Assembly (NCBI RefSeq): GCF_051014445.1
Contig: NC_135137.1
Coordinates: 31,435,501 to 31,499,500, forward strand
Length of the DNA stretch: 64,000 nt
DNA from: Colletes latitarsis
Taxonomy: Eukaryota; Arthropoda; Insecta; Hymenoptera; Colletidae
Reading direction: 5' to 3'
Positions 1-12,160 of this stretch are shown here, piece by piece. How positions within the stretch are numbered: the stretch's first letter is position 1; every line of letters starts with the position of its first letter. The notes under the pieces were generated by a model. It saw nothing but the letters and a program-made list of their open reading frames with translations, made no database searches and was not told the DNA's origin. A program made the position numbers and the translations under genes.

Positions 1-540
1 AAATTGGCCATTTATTAATACTTTTTCACTCCTCTACCTCCGAAAATACATTCATTATTCATTTCACGTCCACTATAATATTCCTCCTACTTCGAAAAAC
101 ATTTTTCGCTATCGCCAAAAACAAACAAAACATTCTACATGATTAAATTTAACCTGTACAATTTTTCGTATGCTTCTGTTCATGTTTCAAATGAAATTTC
201 AAATATCCCCACTGGCTGGAAATTTTATTTAAAATATTTTTCCTCAAAAGAACCTCGAAGTAACGAGAGATCGATGGATATTTAAAAAATTCCTCTCCAG
301 GATCTAATTATTAGACTACAAATCTTTATGGAAATTCATGTTTTTATTAATAGAATTACGGGAACTTCGTAAAGGATCGTCTCAACCCCTAAATATAATA
401 ATGTGTATTCTGTAGCTTTTTGAAAATTAAAATTTCCCATACATGCATAAACGTTCACAGTCTAATTATCAGCGATGTCCAAAATATCGATAAATTAATT
501 GGATTTATCTTTCGGGAACTTAAGTCTGTGTTCGCTGGCG
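1..540. other. AT-rich non-coding stretch
   Basis: No frame here resembles a known protein. The sequence is AT-rich and holds one copy of a dispersed repeat (305-440). The rest shows nothing recognisable. Confidence 0.6.
305..440 (+). repeat. Dispersed repeat family A, copy 1
   Basis: This stretch shares a collinear order of words with three other places (5968-6060, 15808-15975, 60225-60405): a TTATTAGAC-like start, then GGAAATT, TTAATAGAATTA, an ACTTCGTAAAGG-like block and the phrase CAACCCCTAAATATAATAAT. No terminal inverted repeat, tRNA-like promoter box or open frame is visible. I infer an old interspersed repeat of unknown class, perhaps a non-autonomous element. The match to the copy at 60225 is the clearest. 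Confidence 0.7.
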
Positions 541-975
541 AGTAGGAGTGGCTGCTGAAGGATTGAAACGCGGGCGACAGGGGAGGAGTGTGTAACGTGG
601 AGGAGGAAGGAACGAAGGCGGGCATAATTGCGAAAATTAATTATTGCCATGCACGAATGTCATGTGTCTCCCTGTTATTAGCCGGCGGGCATAATTTAAA
701 GGGAAGCGACTTGTTAACAATATCGTTCTCGTCCCGGAGTTCGTTCGCTCAGCTAGAGAGAGGGGTAACGCATAGCTCCATCCGACGATGTGATTTACAA
801 TCGGACGTTGTCACTGGCCAGAGCACCATGTAAATACAATTCCATCGAGAACAAACTTTGAAACGTACCTACATAATTGTTCTTGAATTTTAAGTTAACT
901 ATTCTATATTTTATTCGTTTACTCCCTTACTTACTCAACGTCTCTATTGGGTCAGGTTTAAAATTAACTATTTAT
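541..975. other. Small GC-rich patch, then AT-rich spacer
   Basis: A GC-richer patch covers roughly 541-830, followed by AT-rich DNA. An 81-codon open frame at 588-833 has no recognisable domain and I do not call it a gene. No promoter or RNA gene is evident. Confidence 0.4.
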
Positions 976-1217
976 AATTTTGTTATATCTGGCGTTCAAG
1001 AAAATTCAGAGATCGTTATGGAAATTGAGTCTTGTAGAGAATTAACAAGGTAATAGAATGGTAGAAGTCACTGTGTATATGTATAGGAAAAAAATTCTTA
1101 TTTCATTTTGTTGTATCAGGCGTTCAAGAAAATTCGGAGATCATTATAGAAATTGAGTTTTATAGAGAATTAACAAGGTAATAGAATGGTAGAAGTCACT
1201 GTGCATATAGGAAAAAA
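976..1217 (+). repeat. Two-copy tandem duplication, period about 129 bp
   Basis: Unit 1 (976-1104) and unit 2 (1105-1217) share long identical words: GGCGTTCAAGAAAATTC, GAGAATTAACAAGGTAATAG and AATGGTAGAAGTCACTGTG. The second unit lacks part of the TATATGTATAGG tail. It is a simple local duplication with moderate divergence. The short open frame that starts within unit 2 is a by-product. Confidence 0.88.
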
Positions 1218-2215
1218 CTTCTTCTTCTTTGGATTGAAACTTTCAACCCTTGACCCCTTTGACTGTGGCGTGCACACGATATGCAGCAGACGAGTAACAC
1301 TGCACGAAAGAATGCAGAAATTGTTGTGTATTTCACGGTATTGGAGTGTTTCAGAAAATGTTACGTCATACTTATAGACAGAGACTACATCTTGTCAAGC
1401 TAATAAAAAGGTAAAACGGAAAATAGAACATAATTTGCTGGTTGTATGTATTATAGTACGTTTTATTTGTGACAAGATATAATCCAGATCTGTTAAATGC
1501 ATTACATTCCAAATAAATACCGCCGAATATAGTATTTTGTCGAATATCCTCGATCGATCCTTGTTTTAACGACGAAATAAACAATTCATAACAAACCACT
1601 AAACTGCAAAATCTACATCTTCCAACACTTAAATTTTCTTTCTTGTTCACATCCCCTACATGCTGAATATATTGATCTAAATTATTAAAGAAGAAACGAG
1701 TACGAAATATGTAAAATTCATTACCAAAAAATGTAGAGAACTTCCACGAAGAAAATTATCTTCTCCGTAATTTTAAATCAACTTATATATATCCAAGTAT
1801 AAAGCACACACTGTTGGAACGCGACACGTTCGAGGTGACACACTCGTCGCAAGACACATCGAGACACGAAAGTTCACGTCACTGTCCGTCGAGCAGTGAA
1901 ATAAACACGAACACGATATCGACTGATTGCGGCCACGACGTTGACTGAGGTCGTAGGAAAACCGACTCGGAAAATATTTGTGTCTATTAGAAGGTTACAG
2001 TAATGGAATAGAGGGGCTGAAAATAAACAAAGACGAAAACTACCTGCATTTGTGGGTCACGGAATAAGAATAACATTTTCGCTCGTCTCATGAAACTTTC
2101 AGCGACACTATTCGCTAGCACTTAAGGAAATTAAAATATTATCCGCACAATGTTACAAAAATAGCAATTCATATAGCTATCAAATGGTTACAACTGTCTC
2201 CTCCAAATTCGTTTT
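1218..2215. other. Non-coding stretch with an LTR-like GC patch
   Basis: Mostly AT-rich, with no supported gene. At about 1814-1996 a GC-richer block begins TGTTGGAACGCG just after a TATAA word, contains an AATAAA word and ends near GGTTACA. That layout recalls a solo LTR, but no flanking target duplication was found, so it is not called as one. Confidence 0.35.
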
Positions 2216-2536
2216 ATTATCCATAATCACGAATAGCTGTTTTTTAAACGTATGTGTGTTATTATATTTTTCAACATTTTTTTAGATTTATTTCTGCATT
2301 TGTTCCGATTATACTTTGAGTGACAAATATATGGGAAGCTATTTTTAGTAAATATTAACCCCCGAGCAATACTATAAAAATCATTTCATTATCCATAATC
2401 ACAAATGACTGGTTTTTAAACATCTGTATGTGTTATTATATTTTTCAACATTTTTTAACATTTATTTCTGCATTTGTTCCGACTATTCTTTAAGTGGTAA
2501 ATGCATGGTAAGCTATGTTTAGTAAGTATTAACTCT
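2216..2536 (+). repeat. Two-copy tandem duplication, period about 172 bp
   Basis: Unit 1 (2216-2387) and unit 2 (2388-2536) share ATTATCCATAATCAC, TGTGTTATTATATTTTTCAAC and ATTTCTGCATTTGTTCCGA-like words, followed by similar tails ending GTAAGTATTAAC. Copies differ by scattered substitutions and small indels. Only direct repetition is visible. Confidence 0.87.
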
Positions 2537-2759
2537 CGTGTACATTTTAGAAAATGAATTGCAAGAACATAAGAGGATTAAAAAAATACAAAAGCAAACT
2601 AAAATTATTATCCACATCGTAAATAGCAATTTTTCCATTTTCTGGGTGATTTTTTTTTATGGTTTCTGTTCTTCCAGAACGTTTTCCGTCCCACTTTGCC
2701 CTAATTTCCTTAATGTCCAGCAACAGTGCGGGGTTTCTCAGCAAAATTCCATCCGAAAT

Positions 2760-3450
2760 CCTAATTTCATAATACCCCGCCGATCCGCGGCGTATTCCGC
2801 GATGCATTATCATCTCGCGGCGCGTAACGAGGTGTCTTTGAAGCGGCGGGAGGGGGGGGCACGTTACAACATTTACTTACTGCCGTTTAACCACTTATCA
2901 CGTCGGATCTCAGGACGCGCTGGTTCTGCAACGCGCCTAAAGGCAGATTTCCGTGGATAGAGGAACGGGCACGAGGCGAAATCGAGCGGCTGCACGCCAT
3001 TCGCGGGGTGCAACAGGGACGCGGCAACGAGGTTTAAACGCCAGAACACGCCAGACAGAGAGAAAGAGAGACATCAACCGGTGCATATCCATTACGCGGA
3101 GCGCGTGGGGGCGTTTAACGCAAAAGCGTGCGAGCTGGCTGCGCGCGGTGTATCCGGCGTCCTTTATCCAACCTGGGCGCGTTACACGCCTCGCATGCTT
3201 CAAGGACATATCTGGCGGATATCAGGTCGACTACTCGATCCGACTAACCGCTTACACCCGAGGCCACCTCGCTCCAACTCTCACAGGGCAGCCTTCCCTT
3301 TGCACCAGCCAGATATTTACCGATTCCAATTGGTTTCGTGATTGCGTCTAAGTGGCTGGATGGGCATGTTTTGGTATCGCGGACCTGGCCGTGTCGTGTG
3401 CATACTCGGCTGGAAAATCGAAACCTCCGGCTGGGATTTCGAGGGTGAAC
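2760..3450. other. GC/CpG-rich island
   Basis: The sequence changes abruptly from AT-rich to GC- and CpG-rich, with a G run near 2853. Overlapping frames on both strands (for example plus 2953-3351 and minus 2937-3209) are open together. That is expected where stop codons are rare and does not indicate a gene. Promoter or enhancer activity is possible but unproven. Confidence 0.5.
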
Positions 3451-4009
3451 CTCTCCGTCGATTACATTAAATTATCAACGGGATTCGACGGATAAAAACA
3501 CGGATTCTTTCAGACTTTCGTGGGAGAATTTTTTGCGAATAGACTGTTACATTTTTCTCAGTCAAATTTACAAGGTTCGTTTATAGATGTTACGGTGACA
3601 TTTTAAAATTTTATTGGACGAGAAAAAGTTAAAATTCATGACATTGAATACTCTCGTAGTCGCTTTTGAAAAAACGTCGTCTTACGGTGTCCACGATTCT
3701 GGTCATTCTGTTTGTTTGAAATGAAAAAACGTAAATGATTCTTATTTAGTCTGAGTTTGATTATAGTTGGTAGCAAAATAAAAGAAAAAAATGGCAACGC
3801 TTCGAAGTTTGATTATCAATTTTTTCATGTTTTTTTTTCAATCTTAGTATCCAATTTACCCAGAATTTGCTTGTCGCACTTAAACAGATCAAATTGCTCA
3901 GAATGCTCCGCATCGACCGAAAGTAATTTCAAATTATAGAATCGCGATTACTCACAGTCAAGTTAATTGCAAGTTCTTAATCCAATTGTCTATGCAGCCA
4001 AAATGACGC
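3451..4009. other. AT-rich spacer
   Basis: No supported gene. A patch near 3780-3850 (AAAATGGCAACGCTTCGAAG and following) weakly resembles a patch near 30110-30190 (GAAATGGCGACGCTTCAAG), which may be a shared old repeat. Confidence 0.4.
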
Positions 4010-4490
4010 GGACACGGAAATGCGTGCTAATAACCTGAACCGCCCGGGAAACTGCATCGAGTGGGCAGCCGCGGACAATGAAATATGCATTCCGTATTAA
4101 AACTTTGCGTCAAGCGTACGGTCGAATGAAATCCGTGAAGGATTGATCATCAGAGACCAGAACGCTCGCGAAGGATCGTAAATTATGATAGATACGCGGA
4201 CGAGCCGCGTCGGTAGAGAAAGGGTTACAGGTTAGGTGAATATGCCAAGGGCCCTTTCTGGGTTGGCTCTGATGTGGTCTGTGGCCTGAGCTTAATAACC
4301 GTCGGCCCTCGGCCTCCTCAAACAAACGTTTCTAACCATTACGCGTCTCTTTGCCTCTGGCGTCGAGATTCCCAACGACGACGCCCCACCAGAAAAGAAG
4401 ACAATGGGGAACAGACTTCGCCAAAAAGAAGATACAGCTACTTAAACATTCAGACGTCAATCTACTTCCTAGTTTGTTGATTCATACCAT
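4010..4490. other. GC-rich patch, possible conserved non-coding element
   Basis: A compact GC-rich stretch containing ATATGCAT (octamer-like) near 4083 and mixed CG/AT words. No open frame has recognisable domains. The mix of CpG and homeodomain or POU-like words is typical of insect enhancers, but this is inference only. Confidence 0.3.
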
Positions 4491-4623
4491 CTCAAATTAA
4501 TGAACTATTTCTTTGGTTTATGTTTATCGTAGAATTTTAATTTTTTTTCGTGATTCTGATATTTCAATGAATTTTCAACGAAACGACCTTTGGTTTCTCG
4601 CGTTAAAAAATATTCGGCCACGA

Positions 4624-4852
4624 TAGCAAAATTAAACATTGATGTATGTTTTTTTTTTTAATCATGCTTAATCGAAAAGAAATTTTTGGAATTTTATTTA
4701 GTATCCTTCCTGATCAGTAAAATCTCTAAAATGGTTAATAGCAAAATTAAACATTGATGTATATTTTCTTTTTAATCATGCTTAATCGAAAAGAAATATT
4801 TAGAATTTTATTTAGTATCCTTTCTGAACAGTAAAATCTCTAAAATGGTTAA
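4624..4852 (+). repeat. Two-copy tandem duplication, period 115 bp
   Basis: Both units (4624-4738, 4739-4852) run TAGCAAAATTAAACATTGATG, a T-rich tract, ATCATGCTTAATCGAAAAGAA, ATTTTATTTAGTATCCTT and AGTAAAATCTCTAAAATGG. Differences are few, mainly T-tract length and single substitutions, so this is one of the younger duplications in the window. Confidence 0.93.
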
Positions 4853-5089
4853 GAATAATTACGGTCAATAAAATTATTTATTCTTCGCGTCCCCTGTACC
4901 TGATTTTACTACGTAAAATTCTTCTCAATTTTACATATTCGAAAACGTTTAACACGAATAAAATAGAACTTTGTTAGTATATTGAATTATTTGCTAAAAC
5001 GGGCATCGATGAACAAAAATTTGCAATTTCTGAATATTTCAAATTTATATAATAATTAGAAACGTTCTCTGCGAGCTCTGCAATTTTAA

Positions 5090-5830
5090 GACGAAACGCA
5101 GTTCATCGTATGTTGAAACATGTGTGCGCGCCGAGTCGAAGAAAAACGGCGCAGACTACAAGCGCGGCGTATTAATAAACTTTGACGACGGTCGAATTTT
5201 ATGCGAGCCACAAACGCGTCCGCGGGAACGAAGAAATGCATGGTCCGAAAAAAGGAAGCGAAAAAAGAAAAAAATTGACAAAAAGAAAACGGTCCTCCAA
5301 CGAATCAAATGAACGCAGGCGGAAGCACCGTGGCTGCTGAAAAACGGGGTTGATACGTGTCGAGAGGTACTCCGGTATTAAAAACGCGGGCAAAAGTCAC
5401 GAGGAACGAGGTACCTAGCCGTGTGTAGGAGGCAATGCAAGAAGAGCCATGAAGAGGGGTGGGCGGCGAGTGGCTCATCGACTGGTACAGGCTAGTACCG
5501 ATATTACCCTGCACCCCCACAGCCCAGCCAACCGCCGAGGGAGCGAAACGGAGAGAACCAGAACGCCGTGAACTGAACAGAGACAGCCAAAGAGGAACAT
5601 GTAAGCTCGCGTAGGTATCCACTTCCCTTCCGCGATCAATTAATTCCGGACACTAATGCTTTTCTAAAGACACACACCCAGCCGGGCTTACCACTCGGAT
5701 AACCAACAACTATTCCTAGACCCGTCCGTCCGAACCATCGAATTACACGTCACGCGATTCCATCGCAACTGAGCTGCATTTCCCTCTCAACGGCTGCTAC
5801 GCTGACGGGAAAGGCGATCGCCCAGAAATT
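5090..5830. other. GC-rich island
   Basis: A CpG-rich stretch follows AT-rich DNA. It includes an A/G-rich run (about 5240-5300) and a C-rich patch near 5513-5535. Frames of 60-105 codons on both strands are low-complexity or unrecognisable. No gene is called. Confidence 0.4.
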
Positions 5831-5967
5831 GGGTAACACTTTTTGAATAACATAGGTGTTACACCGTCGCGTTGACGTTACGGACGATTTGGAACAGCCG
5901 TTAAATATATTGGTGAACGTTGCAAAATGTGTTCGTACATACATACGTGATCAGTAGACCGTGGATT

Positions 5968-6060
5968 TTTCTGCAAATTTTTAATAATAGAATTAATGAA
6001 ATGGGAGCTTTGTAAAGGGTTGTTTTTATTTGTCACTCAGAATGTCAATTCTGAAAATCA
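5968..6060 (+). repeat. Dispersed repeat family A, copy 2 (partial)
   Basis: The stretch shares the AATAGAATTAATGAAATGGGAG and CTTTGTAAAGGGTTGT words with the copy at 60225-60405. It then loses the CAACCCCTAAATATAATAAT block and picks up again only near AATTCTGAAAAT. It is a decayed, internally altered copy. Confidence 0.6.
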
Positions 6061-6229
6061 GCAACAGGAGTTTGTTCGTTTTATGAAAGAAAATAATAAT
6101 TTCAATTTGAACTGTCGAAACAGCTAAACATGTATCATTATGGTTTCGATTTAATAATGCAGAAAAATTTGGGAAGAATTTTTTTATTGGGATACGAGAT
6201 AACGAAATTTAAACTTGGGTCAAAATGGA

Positions 6230-7080
6230 CCCCGTATCCATCGCTCGAGGGTTGATTTTGTGGTACTGAAACATCTCGTGGCACGTTAGCGATTTGAAAT
6301 AATTTTGTCCCCGACGAATCGTTGAAATTTGTCCGCGGGTTCTCCGTTTTCGCGTTAAATCCAACATCCTCGAGCGAACGATATTTCCCCCGAAATGCTC
6401 GTTCCCAAGGCACGATAAATCATCGTTCCGTCCCTCTCTGGTCCTCCCCCTTTCTCCCTCTCTATTTTCAGAAAATCGACGACGGCTCCCCCCTATAATA
6501 GGCACCTATCTGCACGTTACTCCGCGTCTACGACTACGAGGCCGACTCTCTCCGGAGTATTCTAATTGTGAGAGACAGTCCCGTGAAAATACTCGACGGA
6601 AGTTTCCTCCGACTTCGCCTCGCCCGGTATATCGCCCGGTATTTCAATGTGCCACCAACACCATCGTCCCTGCTACCGACGCGGCAACTCTTACCTCCGG
6701 GTAACACCTACGCCCGCCCACCGAGTCCTCCTCGTCGGGAATTAATTCCGAAAGCAAAATTAAGTACCTACGAGAGCTGGTAAATACAGTCGCCGAAGGT
6801 TCCGCGAAGACGGAAAGTAAACTCGGCGGGCTGGTTGCGTCCCGCTTCGCCCAGGGACCAGATGCAGGGCTTCGCCAACGAGACCCTTTCGAGTCTCCGT
6901 AGACGCTCTATTCCGGAAATAGCGGGAAACTGCGCGGATGGTTGTCGATCTTCCGCGACGAAACGAGGCCGAATAGGTTTCTTTCCACGGACGTGTACGG
7001 AAGAAAACACCTGCTACTCGACGGTCTGCTTATGTTTACCCTGGGCTTGTTTAATGCATTAGGTCGCCGGTGAAGCAATC
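6230..7080. other. GC-rich island
   Basis: A long CpG-rich stretch with a CT-rich part near 6425-6470 and many CG words. Overlapping open frames of 70-98 codons occur on both strands without family signatures. It could be a promoter or enhancer region; no TATA or initiator arrangement was strong enough to place a start site. Confidence 0.45.
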
Positions 7081-7241
7081 AGACCATTTTACTTTCTATA
7101 GCACAAAGAAACGCGTCGCTTGCTCTACCACGGAAACTAGAATTTCAATAACAGAGACGAGTACGTAATAATTCTTTTAGAAACAGAGATAGTGGAAAAA
7201 ATATTTTCAGAAATATGGTAATTATGCTGTTATTGAAAACA

Positions 7242-7550
7242 TGTAGTCGTTATTTAATTATAAGTTATTTAATTTAAGTATCTAATATATTGGAGAAATA
7301 TCAGTTTCCATTTAATTGCAGAATCGATGTGTCAGTTATATACCTGGAAACTTACATGGAACTTTACCAATTGATAAAACGATAATTAATCTTTAGTTAT
7401 TTGTTATTTATTCTAGCAAGCATATGGATACTTAATGTATTGGAGAAATGTCAGTTTTCATTTATTTCAGTCTTTGTTTAATTGCAGAATCGATGTGTCA
7501 GTTGTATAACTGACTTGTACGAAGCTTAAACAATTGATAAAATGATTACT
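7242..7550 (+). repeat. Two-copy tandem duplication, period about 155 bp
   Basis: Units near 7242-7396 and 7397-7550 share TATTGGAGAAAT-TCAGTTT, TTTAATTGCAGAATCGATGTG and TCAGTT-TATA, then AATTGATAAAA. The second unit carries an extra word around 7465. Old and moderately diverged. Confidence 0.82.
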
Positions 7551-7905
7551 ATGTAGAAATAAAAGGCAAATACGACGCCCATTTACTTCCGTAGAATTTA
7601 TAACTGGGTTAAGGATTGAATATGGCCATGTACGTACAGCACACTAGGTGAACATATGATGACAACTTACTGTCACGTAGTTATCGGGTGTCGAATAACT
7701 AGTTATTTAAAGAGATAATATCATTGAAGGATAGGAAGCTACTCGACGTCGTGTTGCTAATTTAAAAAGTAATAACTTTCAATATATACGTATATATTAC
7801 ATCTTTGGAAATCTGTCAGTTGGATCTTAAAAAATATCTGCAAAATATTTAATAACGATCGCTGTGCTTGTTATACTTTATTTAGAATAGACAGTATACG
7901 CGTGT

Positions 7906-8208
7906 GTTAATTTTAATGTTATTTCTTAAATTATATTCCTTTTTTTATTTTCATTTTCTTATATAGAAGAGAACTCGAATTGAAACGTGCAAATTGAATT
8001 TGAATTTAACTTTATTTCTCTTCTGCTTGTTCAAGATTAAATATGTCTACCTATAGATGTTAATTTTAATGTTATTTCTTAAATTATATTCCTTTTCTTA
8101 TTTTCATTTTCTTATATAGAAGAGAACTCGAATTGAAACGTGCAAATTGAATTTGAATTTATTTCTGTTCTGCTTGCGTCAAGATTGAATAAATCTGTCT
8201 ATAGATGT
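7906..8208 (+). repeat. Two-copy tandem duplication, period 153 bp
   Basis: Unit 1 (7906-8058) and unit 2 (8059-8208) are nearly identical through GTTAATTTTAATGTTATTTC, TTATATAGAAGAGAACTCG and GAAACGTGCAAATTGAATTT. They end in TCAAGATT-AAT and CTATAGATGT. The high identity suggests a recent event. Confidence 0.94.
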
Positions 8209-8229
8209 ACCAATAAAGTTTCTTTAACC

Positions 8230-8640
8230 CCCATCGTTCGAAATGTTTGGCGACGATCCTTATTGCCAAATTCTTTAATAACGCGTGGAACGTCGACAGA
8301 GCTTTTGAGAAGTTTCCGAAAGCGACGTTGATCCCTCTCCCGTTACTCGTTGCGACTGTCGCTCACAATTAACCGTCCCGAAGGATTTACCAGCCAGGAA
8401 GAACAGAACAGAAGGAGCCCCGAGAAAATAGAGGAGAACAAAATGAAGAGCGAAAGAGTGAGAAAGGGACGAAGTGACTGGTACTTGACGGCGCATCTTA
8501 CATGACAGTCTTTGTACTAACTATCAGGTAACTCCTTCCTGTCAACCCCTTAACCACCCCCATTTTCTCCCTTTCTCTGCTCCGAGAGTCTCTTTACTCA
8601 GCCATTCGACGCTAGACGCAGCTAAGAAATCGGAGAAAGA
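8230..8640. other. GC-moderate patch with purine-rich strand
   Basis: A CpG-bearing patch followed by a GA-rich stretch (about 8395-8475) and then CT-rich DNA (about 8560-8600). No recognisable coding content. Confidence 0.35.
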
Positions 8641-9102
8641 GAAAACTATTAAAGAAAGGAATTAGGTAAAATTATTTGCACCGAAATGGACAGAGGAAAG
8701 ATTCTTTTTTAATAATAATATTATAACAAAAGATTTACACGATTTCCAAAATGAAAAGTTCAATTTTGTTCACGAAGATGTCAAAATATGTAAAAATTTC
8801 AGCCTTTGAATGTATTTAACATTTCGAGACTGAGAAATTCTCAAGTATCACTATGTATTAACGACTGACCGTATCGAATTTAAAATATCGATATCCGTTG
8901 CAATATGAAGAATTACGTATCGGGAGATTAATTTTCTACTGTAGATAAATTGTTAGCTTACACTAAATTATATTAAAACGAATAAAATATTTTGTACAGA
9001 TTATTATTTACAATGTGATATTATTCTATGCGATATGAAATTTTTTTAAGGATCATTCAAATTTACCAAAACGTTCCTGTTAGAAACGAGGGATCGTTTC
9101 TT
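8641..9102. other. AT-rich spacer
   Basis: No supported gene, RNA or repeat boundary. The first recognisable part of the modular inverted-repeat element begins at about 9103. Confidence 0.5.
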
Positions 9103-10197
9103 AAGACGAAAATTAAGAATATTAATTTGTTCATTGAGGCTTCGCTAAAAAGTTATTAAAAAATTAAATTAAAAAATTTCAAATCATTTACAGAAAAATT
9201 ACTTTCGGTCGCGGGGATCAATTACAATCATTTTTGGTGAATAAACACACCCCTGAAATCCTACGCACTTTCGAGGAAAAAATTCAGGAAGGTGGACAAA
9301 TTTTTTTACAAAATTAAAAAATTTCAAATCGTTCTAAAAAAATTATTTTTGGTTACAGGGGTCAATTACAATGATTTTTGATCAATACATATATCATCGA
9401 ATTCCTACTCAGTTTCGAGAAAAAAATTCCTCACCGAAAATATAATTTCTGGCCAGAAATGCTTCCCTAAAATTCCATGCGAATCTTTAAAATGTCATAA
9501 CTCCTGAACGGATTGGACGATTTTAATGTTTAAAAAAGCAAACTACGCGTATTTTAGTGGAGAATACGTACAAATCGCAAAAATATTCGAAAAGTTGGTC
9601 CTTGATCCCACAAAATGAGAAAAACCCCGTACAAATGGTCCAATTTTCAAACGACCATGACTCCTACAATAGTGAATAAATTTCAATGAAACTTTTTTCT
9701 GAAGTAGAGCTCATGGGTACCTACAAAAAAGTATTAGACAACTTTTCTGTAGGGCGTCAAACAAAATTACTAAAAATGAAAAAGGAATTTTTAAGAAAAA
9801 TCGACAAGGGGGTAGGTGCCTTTTTTCGACGAAAAAAAAAATTTTTTATTAATTCTGAAAAAATTATTTTCGGTTGCGGGGGTCAATTACAATCATTTTT
9901 GGTGAATACACATACCCTCGAAATCCTACCCACTTTCGAGAAAAAAATTCGGATAAGTGCTGAAATTTTTCGCTGAAAGAAAAAAATTTCGAATCGTTCT
10001 GGAAAAATTATTTTCGGTTGCGAGGGTCAATTACAATCATTTTTGGTGAATACACATACCTCCGAAATCCTACGCATTTTCGAGAAAAAAATTCTTTGCC
10101 GAAAATATACTGCGTGGCCGGAAATGTTTCTATAACTTTTTAACGAAGCCTCAATCAACAAATTAGTATCTTTGATTTTCGTCTTATTTTGGCCTCT
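9103..10197 (+). mobile_element. Modular inverted-repeat element, copy 1 (outer ends lost)
   Basis: The left arm (about 9103-9160) and right arm (about 10131-10197) are inverted copies of each other, centred on the words AAGACGAAAAT and GAGGCTTCG. The outermost 40-50 bp seen in the other copies, starting TACAGGGTG, are missing. Between the arms lie four direct copies of a roughly 100-bp module (9191-9284, 9330-9429, 9852-9950, 9995-10093), two on each side of a core of about 420 bp. Each module contains GGGGTCAATTACAATCATTT-like and TTTCGAGAAAAAAATTC-like words. No transposase is present, so the element is non-autonomous. A 96-codon frame at 9686-9976 runs from core into module 3. It shares its first 33 codons with copy 2, but copy 3 does not keep it. 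Confidence 0.88.
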
Positions 10198-10389
10198 ATA
10201 TCTTGCATGCTATATTAATGATTCCAAGAAATCATTATGTTGCAAGAAATATTTTTATCCAAAGTCATTTTTCTTAGAGTTTCCAAGGTTATCGATGTTT
10301 TCTGTACAGAATTGTATAATTCTTTGTACTGCATCGTATAAATAACGTATTTTACGCGCGTAAAACATTAATCATTAAAATTTGCGACC

Positions 10390-11600
10390 CGTTCGCGGAT
10401 CCATGGTTGCAATTGGTCTGTCCACGCACTGGACGATACTACGTCCTCCTGGAATCGCGCATGAAAAAAAACTATACCGTAGACCGACGCTTCTCATTAT
10501 CGACAATAGAAACAGTCGCACCAGGCACCTATATCCATTTAGTTATTGATCACTGCTACTTTCTGCCGGTCTTAAATTGGAAATACGTACGGAGATATCT
10601 AACGTTTCCGCGTACGGAAATGCGCTAGAGTCAGTCAATGAAATTACCCCGTTTACAGAGAAACAACGATCGCGAACACTTTCCTGTAAACTTTCTCAAC
10701 TTCGACCACTGTCTCCCGCTGTATTAATACACCTATAGCTTCTATTCCGATGCGATGCAATTTTTATCGCGAATAATAATCGAGAATCGCGACGTCCACG
10801 ACGTTCCATATTCGCTCGAACACTGCCCGCGAGGCGTTCTCGTCGATCTACTCGTTTCGCCCAGACAACGATCTCGATCGTCTTCTCTGCGCGTTAATTT
10901 TGCACAAACACACTTTTCGACACACTAGCCGACCACCCACACACAGCCAGCGTCTGAGGAAAACGTGAATGCCCAAACGAAGGTGGTGCGCCGTAGGCAG
11001 GGACGGCTCATTAATATTTAGACGTATTTTGAGCGGCGAGCCACCACCGCCGCCATCACCGTCGCTAACTCCCGGCCCCATCGACGTCGTCATCGTCGTC
11101 GTCGCCTTTATACATAATTATACGCGCGAGATTGGCGAGCGTCGGGCGAGCATCGCCGCCTAAAGATTCCCCGCTACAAACCAGCCGGCGAATTTTGCGT
11201 CCTATACAATTTTCACTCAGACGCTGGGCGTCATTACGCGATAAAGGCGACAGCGAAACTATTCCCCGTGTTCCCGCGTCTGGCCGGAACGAATTATCCT
11301 CGAGTAAATACGGTTTCGACGACGACGGGGGGGATCCGATGAAATTGCGACGGAAAAAATATTCAACCGTTTGTCTAGACGCGATTAGAATTGAAAGGTG
11401 GAGGGGTCAGTATGGTGGAAACGGAGAAGATAATAGCCTGGAAAAGAAAGTTGTACGGAGAAATCGATGTTTGAAAGTGCTCGGCGTTAAAATAGATACG
11501 CTCTACGTGTACTTCGAAAGCCGCCAGGACTGCGTTGCGCCGGTCTCGTTATTATTAGAAACGCGGAGATTGCTTCACGGACATGGTTTCACGTAAATAG
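10390..11600. other. GC-rich island with GTC-rich microsatellite
   Basis: A long CpG-rich region with a short GTC/ATC trinucleotide run at about 11082-11106. The longest frame (11132-11596, plus strand, 154 codons) has no recognisable domain, no clear splice context and an ordinary composition for such an island. Regulatory function is possible but unproven. Confidence 0.45.
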
Positions 11601-12160
11601 TCGTCGAAGCGTTTTAAAAATCGTATCTTGCTGTGTGAATTTCGAAAATTCTGACGGAAGGATCGTATTTGAATGGGGGAGATCGTTGGCTGCGCGGAAT
11701 TAGTTAATTGTCAGGGGTGGTGATTAAAATTGTTGCCTCCTTTCAGGCATCTAATATTCTCGACCGTCGTCTCGTCTGCTGGCAGAGCCTCACAAAACGT
11801 CTGGACTTCTTGAAAGGGGGGGAATCGGTGAATCGAGAAGTTTCGATAATAGACGAAAATAGTTCGGGCATCGCCTTTTGAGCAGTTCCTCGCGTAATTT
11901 CCCGTGATCATGTCTTATTCATTTCGTTGCTGTTAATTAACCCTTTCCCGCATCTTCCCCGCGCAAGAAAACGTTGATGGAGGATACGGCAGACAAGCTT
12001 GGGGGGACCGGAGATATTCTTGGCCGATAGTGTCAAACTGTTTGCCCCTAAAAATATTAATCCTTGTCCAAATGAAGACGTAACTGCTCGAAGCATCGCG
12101 AACGAAGACTGAAACGTTGAACGTTTCACTACGTATTTGTTTCGATAATTAAGTTAGAAA
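11601..12160. other. Transition from GC-rich to AT-rich DNA
   Basis: Mixed composition. A TTAACCCTTTCCCGCATC word at about 11937 resembles the ends of TTAA-targeted elements, but no inverted partner is visible nearby. No gene supported. Confidence 0.35.

Noticed and set aside
11132..11596. 154-codon plus-strand frame
   Set aside because: No recognisable family, and it lies in a GC-rich island where stop codons are sparse.
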